A DNA stretch of 64,000 nt. It comes from Augochlora pura. Taxonomy: Eukaryota > Arthropoda > Insecta > Hymenoptera > Halictidae. Numbering within the stretch: the first letter of the stretch is position 1; each line of letters opens with the position of its first letter. The stretch spans positions 2,666,001 through 2,730,000 of the forward strand of contig NC_135773.1 of the NCBI RefSeq assembly GCF_028453695.1. Direction: 5' to 3'. Positions 27,083 to 37,456 of the stretch are shown here, piece after piece. Under the pieces are notes generated by a model. The model searched no databases. It was not told the DNA's origin and worked only from the letters and a program-made list of their open reading frames with translations. Both the position numbers and the translations under genes were made by a program.

Positions 27083-27339
27083 GCGTTCCTCGCGATACCA
27101 GCACCGGGTTAATGCTCCGACCGTTGAATTACCAGACGAAACGATACCAAATTAAAGTGATTTAACTAGCTCGACATACTAATCGCTCATGAATAAGCAA
27201 AGACTCTCCGTTGATTCGTACCGTGAAGCACGCCTTTGGAAATATGTGCAACGAACATGGAAACTCGTTCCACGGCAACTCGTTTAGTTATCGTGGAACC
27301 GCGAGACCCCCGACTTCATCGATTTTTCTTTTGTTTCAG

Positions 27340-29441
27340 GAGTAACAAGTACCTGCAAAAATCATCCATCAGCCGTATCTGCGCTGTCGGTGGCTTCTTC
27401 ATTAGCATTCCTGTGTTTTTAACTGGTAAGAATTGCGCGCGCCTCGGCATTCGCCGGGCTTCGTTTAATTCGCGCTTCGGTGCTGCCCGATTCGAAGGAT
27501 AGACCACTTCTTACCGCGGCGGTTAGAATGCACGCGCCAATGATGTATATTCATCGCGGTTGTTTCAGGTATGATACTCTACACGTTCATCCAGTTTCAT
27601 TCGACGCCGGCCATCGTCACGTCGATTTTCATAGGGCTCGGCATAGTCTTCTGCGGCTGCGCGATGGTCCACAACGTCTTCGTGTGGCAGAGGGTAAGAA
27701 GAATTCGTTGTCCAATCAATGCACAGAACTGCATTAACGCTAAACGTACCGGCATTTTTCTATACCTAATCTTACCATAGGGGGTCATTTTGACCCCTCA
27801 TGAAATAAACGTAGATTTTTCGTAAAAAATTCTTTATTTATTAAAGGAAATAATTTGCAACATCATTTCTGATTTCGTTGATTTCGCACACAATCTTATT
27901 TGACATTTTTTCCTGGATTAACGCATTCGAAGTCATTAGAATTCAGGCTAGGTTATCTCGTAACTTGTACAAAGATCATATCTTTCGCAGTTCTTTAACA
28001 ACAGAACTGTCGCCTACGTAACGTTGCTGAAGTAGACAGCTTTGTAACTAGACTGCGAATTTCTATGCAATCAAATTCGTTCGTATTTAAACGAACTGTT
28101 AGAAGTACAATTTTACGTGTACGTATGCACGGTTGCGTACGTGCAACGCGTCGAATGCAAAGGGTTAATACTCCGGGAAAGAGCAACCTGCACCTCGGTA
28201 ACGTCCCTGCCCCCAGAAGCAAGGACACGAGAGATTTTCATCGCGCACGGTAGATCCAGCTTTCACCTTCCCAAGAAACCGGAGAATTCGATCCTCCATA
28301 ACTTAAACACTCGAACCGAAAACCGTGTCCTTCCCGCGGCGCGCTACCGCAATCCGAAACCACCATGTACCACCGTTACGTATTAATTGATACCGGCAAC
28401 TAGGGATATCATTACTCCCCCGATCATCGTATACTAGCGTCGTCGTTCCCATAATCACGGGACACCGCGAAGAGCGAAGGCGAGGCTGTCGAGCCAAGGA
28501 TTCGATTACGGAATAGCCTCTCCCGCGAGCAACACGCAACGGGTCGCGATCTGACGTTCACCTGAAAGGGCTCCCTCTCGATTGAGTCGTTTACGTGAAC
28601 CACGTTCTCGAGCACGCCGGTATTCCCATCGATATCTCAAGCGCGTTTACCGTAAGCACCTTTTAATTCCCATCACGAGTCCACGGGGACCCGTTAAGGC
28701 TGCTCTATCCGATCAACTTTGCTTTTCTACCCGATTACACTGTTTCCGACTGCCGAAAGTACAGTTTTACACCGCGATAATGTCTACACTGCGACGCGTC
28801 TTTCCAGCGCTTGTTCTCTCCGTAGAGTCGCGTTTCATGCCGACCTAGTGTAGATAACCCAGACGTATCTTCCCCTCCGTTTGGGCGCCTTCTAACATTC
28901 TTATGTCTGTCCCCGTTTTCAGGAGAAGACGAACGCGGTGAAGGCGTTGGCGCGCGAGCAATGCGAAGCAGCAGTGCAGCTGCAACGGCAGCAACAACTG
29001 CAGCAGCACCCGAACGCGTCGCACCATCAGCATCACCAGCAGCAGCTACACCGAGGTCCCCTATCGCACCACGCCGGCTACGCGGCCAAAGTCGGCCCCC
29101 TCGCCGGTCAGCAGAACGCTGCCGGCCACTCGAGCCACGGCAGAGGCTCCCACTACCAACACTACCATCATCATCATCATCATCGACACGTGTCGATGTC
29201 GCCGGCACCCATCGCAGCGACGCACAATCACCTGAACGTCAGCACCCACAGGAGCATAGTCACGCCGCCGGATACGCCGGGGGACAGGTCGCCTCCCAGT
29301 CCTGGGAACAAGTTGAACAGGTCCCAGCATCTCCCCAGGGAAGCCAGTGGCAGCGTCAGCCCCGGACTACCAGCCGCCACGCTGGACCTCAGCAGTGCTG
29401 CGACTACCAATAGCCCCCATGAACTCTCCACTTTGGTCTAG
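27340..29441 (+). CDS. Four-pass membrane protein, coding exons 2-4
   Basis: Continuation of the gene starting at 6253. Exon 2 is 27340-27425 (acceptor tttcag|GAG, donor ACTG|gtaag), exon 3 is 27569-27693 (acceptor tttcag|GTA, donor CAGAGG|gtaag) and exon 4 is 28923-29441, ending in TAG. Phases match throughout (2, 1, 0). Exon 2 and the start of exon 3 encode the third membrane segment (about 337-362), and the rest of exon 3 the fourth (about 368-391). Exon 4 encodes a 172-residue tail rich in Gln and His, including a His run from a CAT repeat near 29168-29184, then a Ser/Pro-rich end. The compact membrane core flanked by long disordered tails suggests a scaffold or adaptor role at a membrane, which is inference only. 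Small introns here contrast with the 20.1-kb intron before exon 2. Confidence 0.82.
27734..27797. mobile_element. Left end of a TTAA-type element (partial)
   Basis: TTAACGCTAAACGTACCGG at 27734, followed by the hairpin GGGGTCA-ttt-TGACCCC at 27781-27797. This is the same layout (TTAA, end repeat, nearby hairpin) as the other TTAA elements. A matching right end was not found. It starts 41 bp after the exon 3 donor of the membrane-protein gene. Confidence 0.45.
28151..28168. mobile_element. Isolated right end of a TTAA-type element
   Basis: TCGAATGCAAAGGGTTAA differs by one base from the right end of the element at 50063-50311. No left partner in the same family was found nearby, so this is probably a truncated copy. 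Confidence 0.45.
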
Positions 29442-32400
29442 AACCGGGACTCCAAGTTGAGGCTGATGATGTCTCTTTAGGATCGGTACGAGGAGGATCT
29501 TGCCTGGAGGAGTCGAAATTGCTCATATTTCAGGGTGTACTTTTAAAGAACTGCCTTCGAGCCCTGAATCGGTTCAAGGAATACTTTGAACGATGCCGGC
29601 GTTGATAAGATTGCAATGACCATTTTTTGCATGCCAATCCACCTCAACCTAGACCCTGGATAGGCATCAACGAAGACATCGCGTAATCTTCATGAAATTT
29701 TCTCTTCGTTCGTTTCAAGTCAATTAGAATCAAACTGTGTAACATTCTTTAGGCTCGCGTTGATCTCGATGTTAAAACAATTGTTGCCTACTCGTTCAAA
29801 AAGTATAATTGTTTCTTATCGATTTGTCGATTAATAGAAGTGCCTTCACTGTTAGGAATCTTTATTGGTCAATCGTATTAACAAGTGACCTCTCTAAGAA
29901 GAAATTGGTCGACCATTGATCATGCAATCGGAAGTGAAATAGCGGAAGGATTGCGAGCTTGAAGCTGAACGGTACGCGAAAAGTCGATTGTTAGCGAGCC
30001 TCGTGCTTGGAACTACTGATACGAGTGTGTGGAAAGAATAAATGTAAAAGTATTGAAAGTTGAAACGTTGAATCGAAGTGATTAAGTCGAGAATATTTGC
30101 ACGTCGAAACTATCAATCGCCCAATGAATTAGACAAAGCTCCCGGTGGGCAATTTTTCTGATTCCAAAATACAAGAGTTATTCATATTTGGTGTGGTATT
30201 TCAGAGAATAAGAGTAGAATCAAAGTTCATCTGCCGCCTACGTCTTCTCTAACTCATTGGGGCATAGTTTACACCAGCATGGATCTTGCCATTTCTTTAT
30301 TATTATTATTATTACTATGTTTAATCATACGAAACCTCTAGTCCTAGGTTACTTTCGCTTTCACGAAAGATTAAGGTTTGCGGATTTTGACTATCGCGAA
30401 ACCAAGCGATTACAAGCTCTTCATTAAATATATCTCGAAGTTAGAATTTCAAATCTCGAGACGTGACGGATTTAACAATTACTGCGCGCTTGAAATGCGT
30501 CCAATGTTGATTCTTTTCGTTTAATACACATGTTTCTTTATGAATATCGTTCATTTTTACTAGAAATGTCCATAAAATTTTTCGTTTGATTTATTGTCAA
30601 TGGTATCATGCATCATAACGTTTGCACAATATTGCACATCTTGAGATTTGAACTCCACCAAGATTTCCAGCAAGCATAAATCATCTTGATTTTTATTATT
30701 TAAGCATTTATCCTTGAATACATGTTTGTTCCTTTCCACGCGATCTATACTTTAATCACTTCCAATAGCTGCAGTTATTAAGTTGTGAACGGACGTAAGT
30801 TTAGACTTAAATGCTTAATATTATTTAAGAGAGCCGACCAACTACTTTGTATAGGAGAAATCGTTCAACAAGAGTAATAGTATTTTTTATTCATAGAGAA
30901 TCTTTATTTCTTACTTATTAAACATTGTTTTTTTTATGCGAACGTATTTATAACATGATCTTAGTTGTAACCAGAAAAAGTGAAACAATAATTTAGTGCA
31001 CTAGAATCAAAGTGTAGGATGACTTAGAAAAAATCTGCGATACATATTGCTTACAAAAATATGTGGCTCACGATTTGAAAGTTACACAGTAACAGATAAC
31101 AGTACAAAAGTACTTAACTATGTAGGGGATCCCAGGATTCATGGTGCAATCAGAATGGAGGTGATTCTATAAGGAGCAACTAAGAGAATTACTTTTTTTC
31201 TAGTTTTGCCGTTATTACTGGGACACACTGTATACAGTTAATTATCATAAAATCATCAGACTTGGCGGATGAAGACTTGTATTCCAGTAGAATTTTTGTG
31301 AATTCTTATTAGCCTGTTTTACAGTTCATTGTTAGGTCGACATTAATGAAAGTTGGGCCAATGTTTGTGTACATAGTATATAAAAGGATGCAGACTATAC
31401 AAATGTATCTCGTGTAATTTCCGAGTAATATTTGAAGAGGGTATGGTAAGCGAGTGAAAATATGTACATTTCATAAACACCATAAACGTGTACTTTCTAC
31501 CGGACTTGTAAGTAGTGTAGCAATACAACATTATTTTATGTAACACGCGACAATACATGAATTAAATTATTTGTCGGGTCCATGTATAACATGCATAGTA
31601 CAAAAGTGTTTTAGCTTTATGTACTGGTACTTACTAAATACGAATTTAACTGATGTATTCGGTATGTACCTACTTAAGGGAAAAAAATAAATTATTCTGA
31701 ACGCATGATGGAGATTCAAGTATAACCAACTGCTACCACATAGACATTGTAGAACGTGATATTGGTAAGGACTGCAAATAAAATATTTCCGAAAAGTTAG
31801 GATATCGTCTTCAAGGCAAATTAAATCCCAAAATGGAGTACACAATTGTGAAGATATCAATCGAACATATAAATGTTTAAAATAAATAGAAAAAGTTTCT
31901 AGAAGTTAATCCTTGGTGATTTAGACTCATCAGAGTTAATGCAACGGCCTTCCTCTCCACTGATCGCCGATATATACGAAGCCCATCCGAAAGTCAGTCG
32001 ATGACTCTTGCGGACTCTTCACAGAGGACAATTACAAATTGACAAGAACATCAATTTATTATTGTGAAACTGAAGTATTGTGGACACTTGGAATTCAATT
32101 CATTATTGTAAAATAGAATATGATTTGTAAAGTGTGAGAATAAAAGCGTTTTCTGAAAAATTTCAGACCGTCCGTCTTTCTATGGATTTGTACTACTTGC
32201 AAATATGCAACAGTATCTGTTATACTACAAGTAGTACAACTTTTAGAGCTGATTTAGAGGCACATTTACGGCACATTTAGTGCATTCTTAGGGAACATTT
32301 GAGGCAGTTTTGAAGAACATTTACAGCGCATTTAGGGCACATTTCGAGTAAACTAAAGGGACATTTAGGGTAGATTTAAAACACATTTAATTAAAGTAGT

Positions 32401-33590
32401 TTGCCGCAAAACAATCCTAAATGTACCGTAAAATTGCCCTAAATCACAAAGGGGGCCAGCCAATCACAAGGGAGACGAAACCAAACCAAAAGGTGTCAGA
32501 AGCAACACCGAAATGGGGGAGCCAATCTAAATAGGATAGGAATCAACACAATCATTTTGATACACCCTGTATTGTCTTGAAACACATACGTTCGAATCAT
32601 ATCTCAATGTATAATGAGCATCGTTCGCAAAGGGCATAGCCGATTAAGATGGTCAAAACGGCTCTTAGAGGTTTATCAGTGAGTCATACACCGTTCGATA
32701 GCTGACCATTAAAGACTCATCTGTGCAAAATTTTAACTCTGTAAATTTTAACTTTTGTGGTATATACTTTGGAGTATATACTCCAAAGAAGTAACATTTC
32801 AATCGCGCGCATTTCAAATATTTGCAAAATGTCTAAAAGTCTCGTTACAAGATATATAGGGCGAAATCGGGCACTTCGAACAGTATATCGTCATTTTTTG
32901 AGTCAAGCTAAATTGATTATCCGGTGTGAAACTTCTCATCTCCTATCGTTGCGTTCATATCGTGCTATTCTGGTCACTCGCTATTTCCTCTCTTTGTCGC
33001 TAACTATGAGGACAGCACTGTTCAGCTGTAAATATTCAGCCAATAAGAACATAGTAGTTTCCTACTTTATCTCAATCTAAGATTCTCTATAATATAGTAT
33101 AAAGGAAATAATTCTGTCAAAAATAGCATAAAATTTGCAAATTTTGATTTCAAAAAATTACTTAAGATTGCAAAAATGTTCAGGAGAATATTATACAGAA
33201 GATGTATTATTGCAAATATTGGGGACTAATAATTCTTACCGCTTCTGCTAAAGATTCAGTACAAAATACGACACGAATCAATTGCTGATTAGACGATAAT
33301 AGCGTCTCTTGTGGCAACATTTAGAATCTTCGTCCGGTATACATATAGCGCGAATTAGTAAATGCTAAAACGCTGAAACTGTTTGTTAAATAGTGGAACC
33401 TCTTGTGATGAAATCTGGTTCTATTTTGACAGTTACAGCGTTTTGCTATTTTCCAATTGGCGCTGTACAGAGACTAAAAAGAGCTTCTTAATTCTGTCGT
33501 CTTCTTAAAACGTCGCCTCTATTGTTTAAAATTGTATGTTCATTGACCTAAAAGGAAAAGAACAGACAAAGACACAAAATTTTATTGTAA
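29442..33590. other. 3' UTR and intergenic DNA
   Basis: The first about 600 bp are probably 3' UTR. The rest is AT-rich with no credible exon. It holds a TTA microsatellite near 30297-30315 and a degenerate CACATTTAGGG-like tandem at about 32240-32400. A segment at about 31965-32150 has a TATA-like box and an AATAAA and could be a decayed retroelement end. A short inverted repeat (GTACTACTTG/CAAGTAGTAC) lies at about 32188-32238. Confidence 0.45.
30037..30042 (+). terminator. Possible polyadenylation signal of the membrane-protein gene
   Basis: AATAAA about 600 bp after the stop codon at 29441, in AT-rich DNA on the coding strand. It is the most plausible 3' end signal seen close by. Cleavage site not determined. 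Confidence 0.35.
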
Positions 33591-33596
33591 CTACTG

Positions 33597-33602
33597 TTTA
33601 TT
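33597..33602 (-). terminator. Possible polyadenylation signal of the ferredoxin gene
   Basis: TTTATT on the plus strand (AATAAA on the coding minus strand) about 350 bp beyond the stop codon at 33951, in AT-rich sequence. A plausible 3' end for the ferredoxin mRNA. Confidence 0.4.
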
Positions 33603-33950
33603 GTCCAACTCATAATAAATTTGTCTCAACAATAACTTTAATTACAACATCTACATATAATGAGCATGTAACCAGAATTTAATTTAATTTCAATTCTAAA
33701 TACTGTAAAAACAAAATACTTAATCATGTGAGCTGCTCTAAGACTAACAGCGATAATATACTAATATTGAAATTGTGAAGAGCTATTAGCATGCGTTTTA
33801 ATATTACACATAAAATATTTCAAACGTCTACAATAGGCTAGCCTTACATTTAAAAATAGTTCTCCTTATATTCTATCTTTGATTAAAAAATTCGAATGCT
33901 TATTGTTGCCCAAATTCTGTACATTTCAAGCAAGGTAAACTAAAATATCG

Positions 33951-35239
33951 TTACGCTCTTGCATCGTTAAGGGTCGTCGGTACTCTCACTTCAATTCCAT
34001 TTAATTCCTTAGTCATAACTATCTGGCAGCCCAAACGTGACCTAAAATGATAATACCCTTATAAACATGTAGAAAGTTTCTGTGGAACCTGACAAACAGT
34101 ATTTGAAATTCAATACTCTAACTTGGCTAATATTGTCGACCTCCAAATAAATTTTATCTTACAAATTTATTCTACTTCTTCATCTTACTTTCATGAGATT
34201 CAATGCAGGCAAAAACTTCAAAAAAAACTACAATTTGTAATTCTCCGATCTTTAGGAGATCTTTACATGAATATCCTTTTTCACAAGTTCCTTTAAAAGA
34301 TCAGGGCATGCATAAAAATCTGCAGTAGTGTTGAATTAATGAAAAAGGTAATAGAAGACATTAAGAATTATTTCCAACTTACGTATCTGTTAATTCATAT
34401 GCTAAATCCAACATGTCCAATTCTTCATCTGTTGGTTTGTCAGGAAGAGTGTCATAAACTTCTTTTGGAAATATTAAATGGCAAGTACTGCAAGTTAGAG
34501 TTCCTTCACAAGCTCCTATTCGTTTCAGATGCAGACAATTACGAAATAAAGACATTTTTTATTTAAATGAAATGAATTTACTAAATAACTTTCAACTTAC
34601 CATAGCCATCCAAATCTATTTCATTGTTTACAACAATGTCTAAAATTGTATCTCCCTCTTTTCCTTTTGCCTTGATCTTTTCTCCATTTGCCTTGATAAA
34701 TGTTATGTTGACTCTGAAAATACAAACATATATATTTGTAATTAAAAAATAGCGATCTTGATAGTCATTTTCTTAAATTTTCTATTTTATCACTGTTTTG
34801 AACAATTTGTAATCAAGTCTATGTTTATTAAAATTTATAATTGTATTCAAATTTGAATTATTCTCATTTAATCACAATTCAGTACACTGTTAATTTTACG
34901 TCTTTCATTTATTCGAGCATAAAAAAATTATGATATTCTTTTTGGAGGTATAACCTTGACGTTATGCTGGAACTAACTAGATAACAATCGCAACAATGAA
35001 AAAAAAAGCTGAGATAAAGAGAGGGGAAAAGTGAATGTCATCACTTACTCCTGTTTTTCACAAAGCGGTTGAGTGGTCGAGGTTTGTCTTATCGTTTGAA
35101 AGGAAGACAACGCCTTGTTGTTTTTATATTTCGAATAATTTGAAACAACGCCGAAGAATGTTCTCGACATTTGTTGAAACTTATTTACTAGCGCCATTTT
35201 TTTCGTCAAAATACCATAGATGGAGGATGGCAGTTTCAC
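33951..35239 (-). CDS. Fdx1: Mitochondrial adrenodoxin-type [2Fe-2S] ferredoxin
   Basis: Minus-strand CDS in four exons: 35049-35239, 34601-34713, 34383-34515, 33951-34041. All have GT-AG borders and matching phases, giving 528 nt and 175 residues. Residues 1 to about 60 are Met/Lys/Ser-rich with few acidic residues, as expected of a mitochondrial presequence. The ferredoxin domain begins near VNITF (65). Cluster ligands are Cys104, Cys110 and Cys113 in ACEGTLTCSTCH, and Cys151 in RLGCQI. The acidic DEELDMLD segment (about 131-138) is the usual docking region for ferredoxin reductase and P450 partners. The motifs GACEGTL, LDLAYELTD and RVPTTLNDAR match the FDX1/adrenodoxin group better than FDX2. 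By family, it carries electrons from NADPH-ferredoxin reductase to mitochondrial P450s (in insects, ecdysteroid synthesis) and to lipoylation or Fe-S biogenesis. A later in-frame Met (MALVNKF, at 35197) could also serve as start. Confidence 0.95.
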
Positions 35240-35373
35240 CGAACACTATGACCGAGTCGAAGAAACTGAGAGCCGGACCGAGCTATATTGACTTCAAATA
35301 CTTTCGCAACATTCTTTCTGGACGGTATGCGGTATACCCTATCTTTTCCTTTAACGGTAGGTTATGAAACACT

Positions 35374-35404
35374 TGACACGTGTGACGTTACTGAGCACGT
35401 GTCA
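35374..35404. promoter_or_regulatory. Inverted pair of CACGTG E-boxes upstream of the ferredoxin gene
   Basis: TGACACGTG at 35374-35382 and its exact reverse complement CACGTGTCA at 35396-35404 place two CACGTG cores 19 bp apart, about two helical turns. They lie about 135-165 bp upstream of the ferredoxin ATG, in the interval shared with divergent Hip14. CACGTG is the known site class for bHLH-zip factors such as Myc/Max, USF or MITF. Use here is inferred. Confidence 0.4.
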
Positions 35405-36480
35405 TAACATCCTGAACTCTCTATTTTTGCAACAGAGGGACATCAACCATAGAGGATGTGGCAGATGTAGACAATTGACATTTTCTATTTTATCGACACA
35501 TTTTAATATCAATTATGTTAATGAAATTTCTGTGATCTTGTAAATGTTAATTCTATTATTATTGTTGCCTACCAAGGAGTAATTAGTTTAGAATAAATCT
35601 TTTTAGAGTAAACATGATTATACGAAACAGAAATAATTTATTTATTACTTTAATGATTTCATATCAAAATATTTTAATTGAAAATTTTATATACTTAATT
35701 AAATTATAACCGTTGAGTGGAAATATTGCAATGAGTAAATGCGTATTGCTCAATACAATTAATACATACATGTTGGATAGTATTCTATAGGAGATTTCGA
35801 ATTATTTTCGTCATTGACATGGGGAAATACGATAGTGTACGGATGCCACGAAATTTTGTGCAAGTGCTGCGTCAAGCGGTCGAATAACGTAACTAGCTCT
35901 ACCTTAGAATAGACTAGAACCCACATTCAATTCAGTTTAATTACAAATTTACAAATGAGATACAAAAATAGATTACTTCAAATAACCACGATAGTTTATA
36001 TCATTTCCGAGTCCCTCGAAAATAAAGCATGACTTAATTGAGACGTTAAGACCCGCTATACGAGAGTTTGACGAGCGTGTGACAGAAAAATGCGTTGAAT
36101 GATTTGTTCATCGCTGTATGTATGTGCATAGTTGCCCGTGGCACGATTCCACTCGTTATCCCTTCGTGTGGACAAATTCGAAATGTGTCGCCACAATCGC
36201 CGTATCACGTTCGTTTGACGAGTATCGGATACCGATCGGGCGACTTGCGAAGCCGTTTGGTCAATAAGAAATAGCTCGCGAAACTCGAGAAAGCATAATG
36301 TGCATGTCGACGCGAACAGTGTATCGTGCGTCAGTGCTGAACGTGGTGCGTTCATAACGAAGTTCTATTGTGGACGACAGAGAAAACCATTGATTATAAC
36401 GATGATACTGTACTACAAACGAGGAAAGAGCTACGTTATCCTGCATTGACGAGGAGGGAATAGTCGCAGGAGGGTGTTAT
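35405..36480. other. Divergent intergenic interval
   Basis: AT-rich DNA between the ferredoxin promoter and the probable Hip14 leader. No coding exon recognised. The long minus-strand frame at 36056-36355 has no recognisable domain. May hold promoter elements for Hip14. Confidence 0.4.
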
Positions 36481-36652
36481 ATTTCTATCAGCGTGGAAAA
36501 GGTCAAACTTTGTCCGGATTCTATGCGATGTACCGGCGCCCCACCCCCGCAGACTGCTTGTCCTTTAAATCTAACCCCTTTGAACGCATTCGAGGGTAGC
36601 ACGCCGCTGTCGTACTATGCGCGAACATTATCAGCACTGTCATTGCTTGCAG
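36481..36652 (+). other. Probable 5' UTR exon of Hip14
   Basis: A good donor, TTGCAG|gtaagtca, follows 36652. Acceptors tttgcag (before 37340) and tctgcag (before 37435) precede the Hip14 start codon at 37457. This fits a noncoding first exon. The 5' boundary is not determined and is given only approximately. The open frame through the exon shows no domain and is not needed for the Hip14 protein. Confidence 0.4.
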
Positions 36653-37456
36653 GTAAGTCACGATCGCGTTGTCAACACGTATTTACGAGTGGAAGATAAT
36701 TATGTTGTAGTCACGGAGCAATTACGAATTGCACCGCAAACTCTAATGGTATACTTAGGGAGCCATGTCGTTTTTTTAATAGTGCTTTATGTTGTGTTCG
36801 ATCGTGAAAACCAGAGAAAAAAAGTGCGTTCAAGTAAGTCAATCACGGAGACTAAAAGAAATTTTAATCGGGACGTTTATCGTTAACCCTTACCTCGAGT
36901 AATCAATCGATTGTCAATATTCGCGATGTATAAAGCACTTCGTAGTACACGTCGTATTTACAATGCTGTCGTGCCTTTTGAATACAAACGATTGATTGTT
37001 GCCGGTTAAATCGAACAGCATTAATCACCGGATGGAGTTCGCTCGTGCAGATTGATTTCAATCGCTCATCATGGCAAAACGTTCGTTACACTGTAAAAAA
37101 AGTTCGAACAGTGTTGGATGTGGATTAAAATATCGTGCTTGAAAGAATTGTTTTTGGCAGTGGAAGCGAACGTATGCGAAATGTTTTATTTATGTTTATT
37201 TCATTTTTAATTTCTAATTAATTGTCACAGAGCAAATTAAATTCAGCATAACATCATTTCTTTCACATTAACTTAAGTTATTTGCCATTTATTTAATATG
37301 TTATATCACTGTATACACGTTTGTCATTTATTTTGCAGAACTTACTAGTCTTGCAGTAATACCTTCCCGTTACTAAACAGTTCCAAAGTATTTACTGCAT
37401 ACAATTTTTCTGCGGATCTATGACTTAACTCTGCAGTTGAAATCAACAAATTCAAC

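Larger units (their letters stand above)
7227..27339 (+). other. Large first intron (20.1 kb) of the membrane-protein gene
   Basis: Bounded by GTGAGT at 7227 and TTTCAG before 27340, and interrupted by two assembly gaps. No conserved coding exon recognised on either strand. AT-rich DNA alternates with GC/CpG-rich pockets (about 8.3-8.8, 10.9-11.2, 12.0-12.8, 17.2-17.8 and 25.5-26.1 kb), which produce most of the long spurious open frames. Such pockets could be enhancers or alternative promoters, but nothing in the sequence settles this. MITEs and simple repeats inside are listed separately. Confidence 0.65.

Noticed and set aside
31965..32150. Solo LTR candidate with TATA-like box and AATAAA
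   Set aside because: No clear TG...CA boundaries, no matching second LTR and no target duplication could be found by eye.
32240..32400. Tandem CACATTTAGGG array as a possible functional repeat
   Set aside because: Units are strongly diverged and irregular in spacing; looks like decayed low-complexity DNA.
36056..36355. Minus-strand 99-codon frame between ferredoxin and Hip14
   Set aside because: No domain, no splice context; lies in the likely Hip14 promoter or leader.
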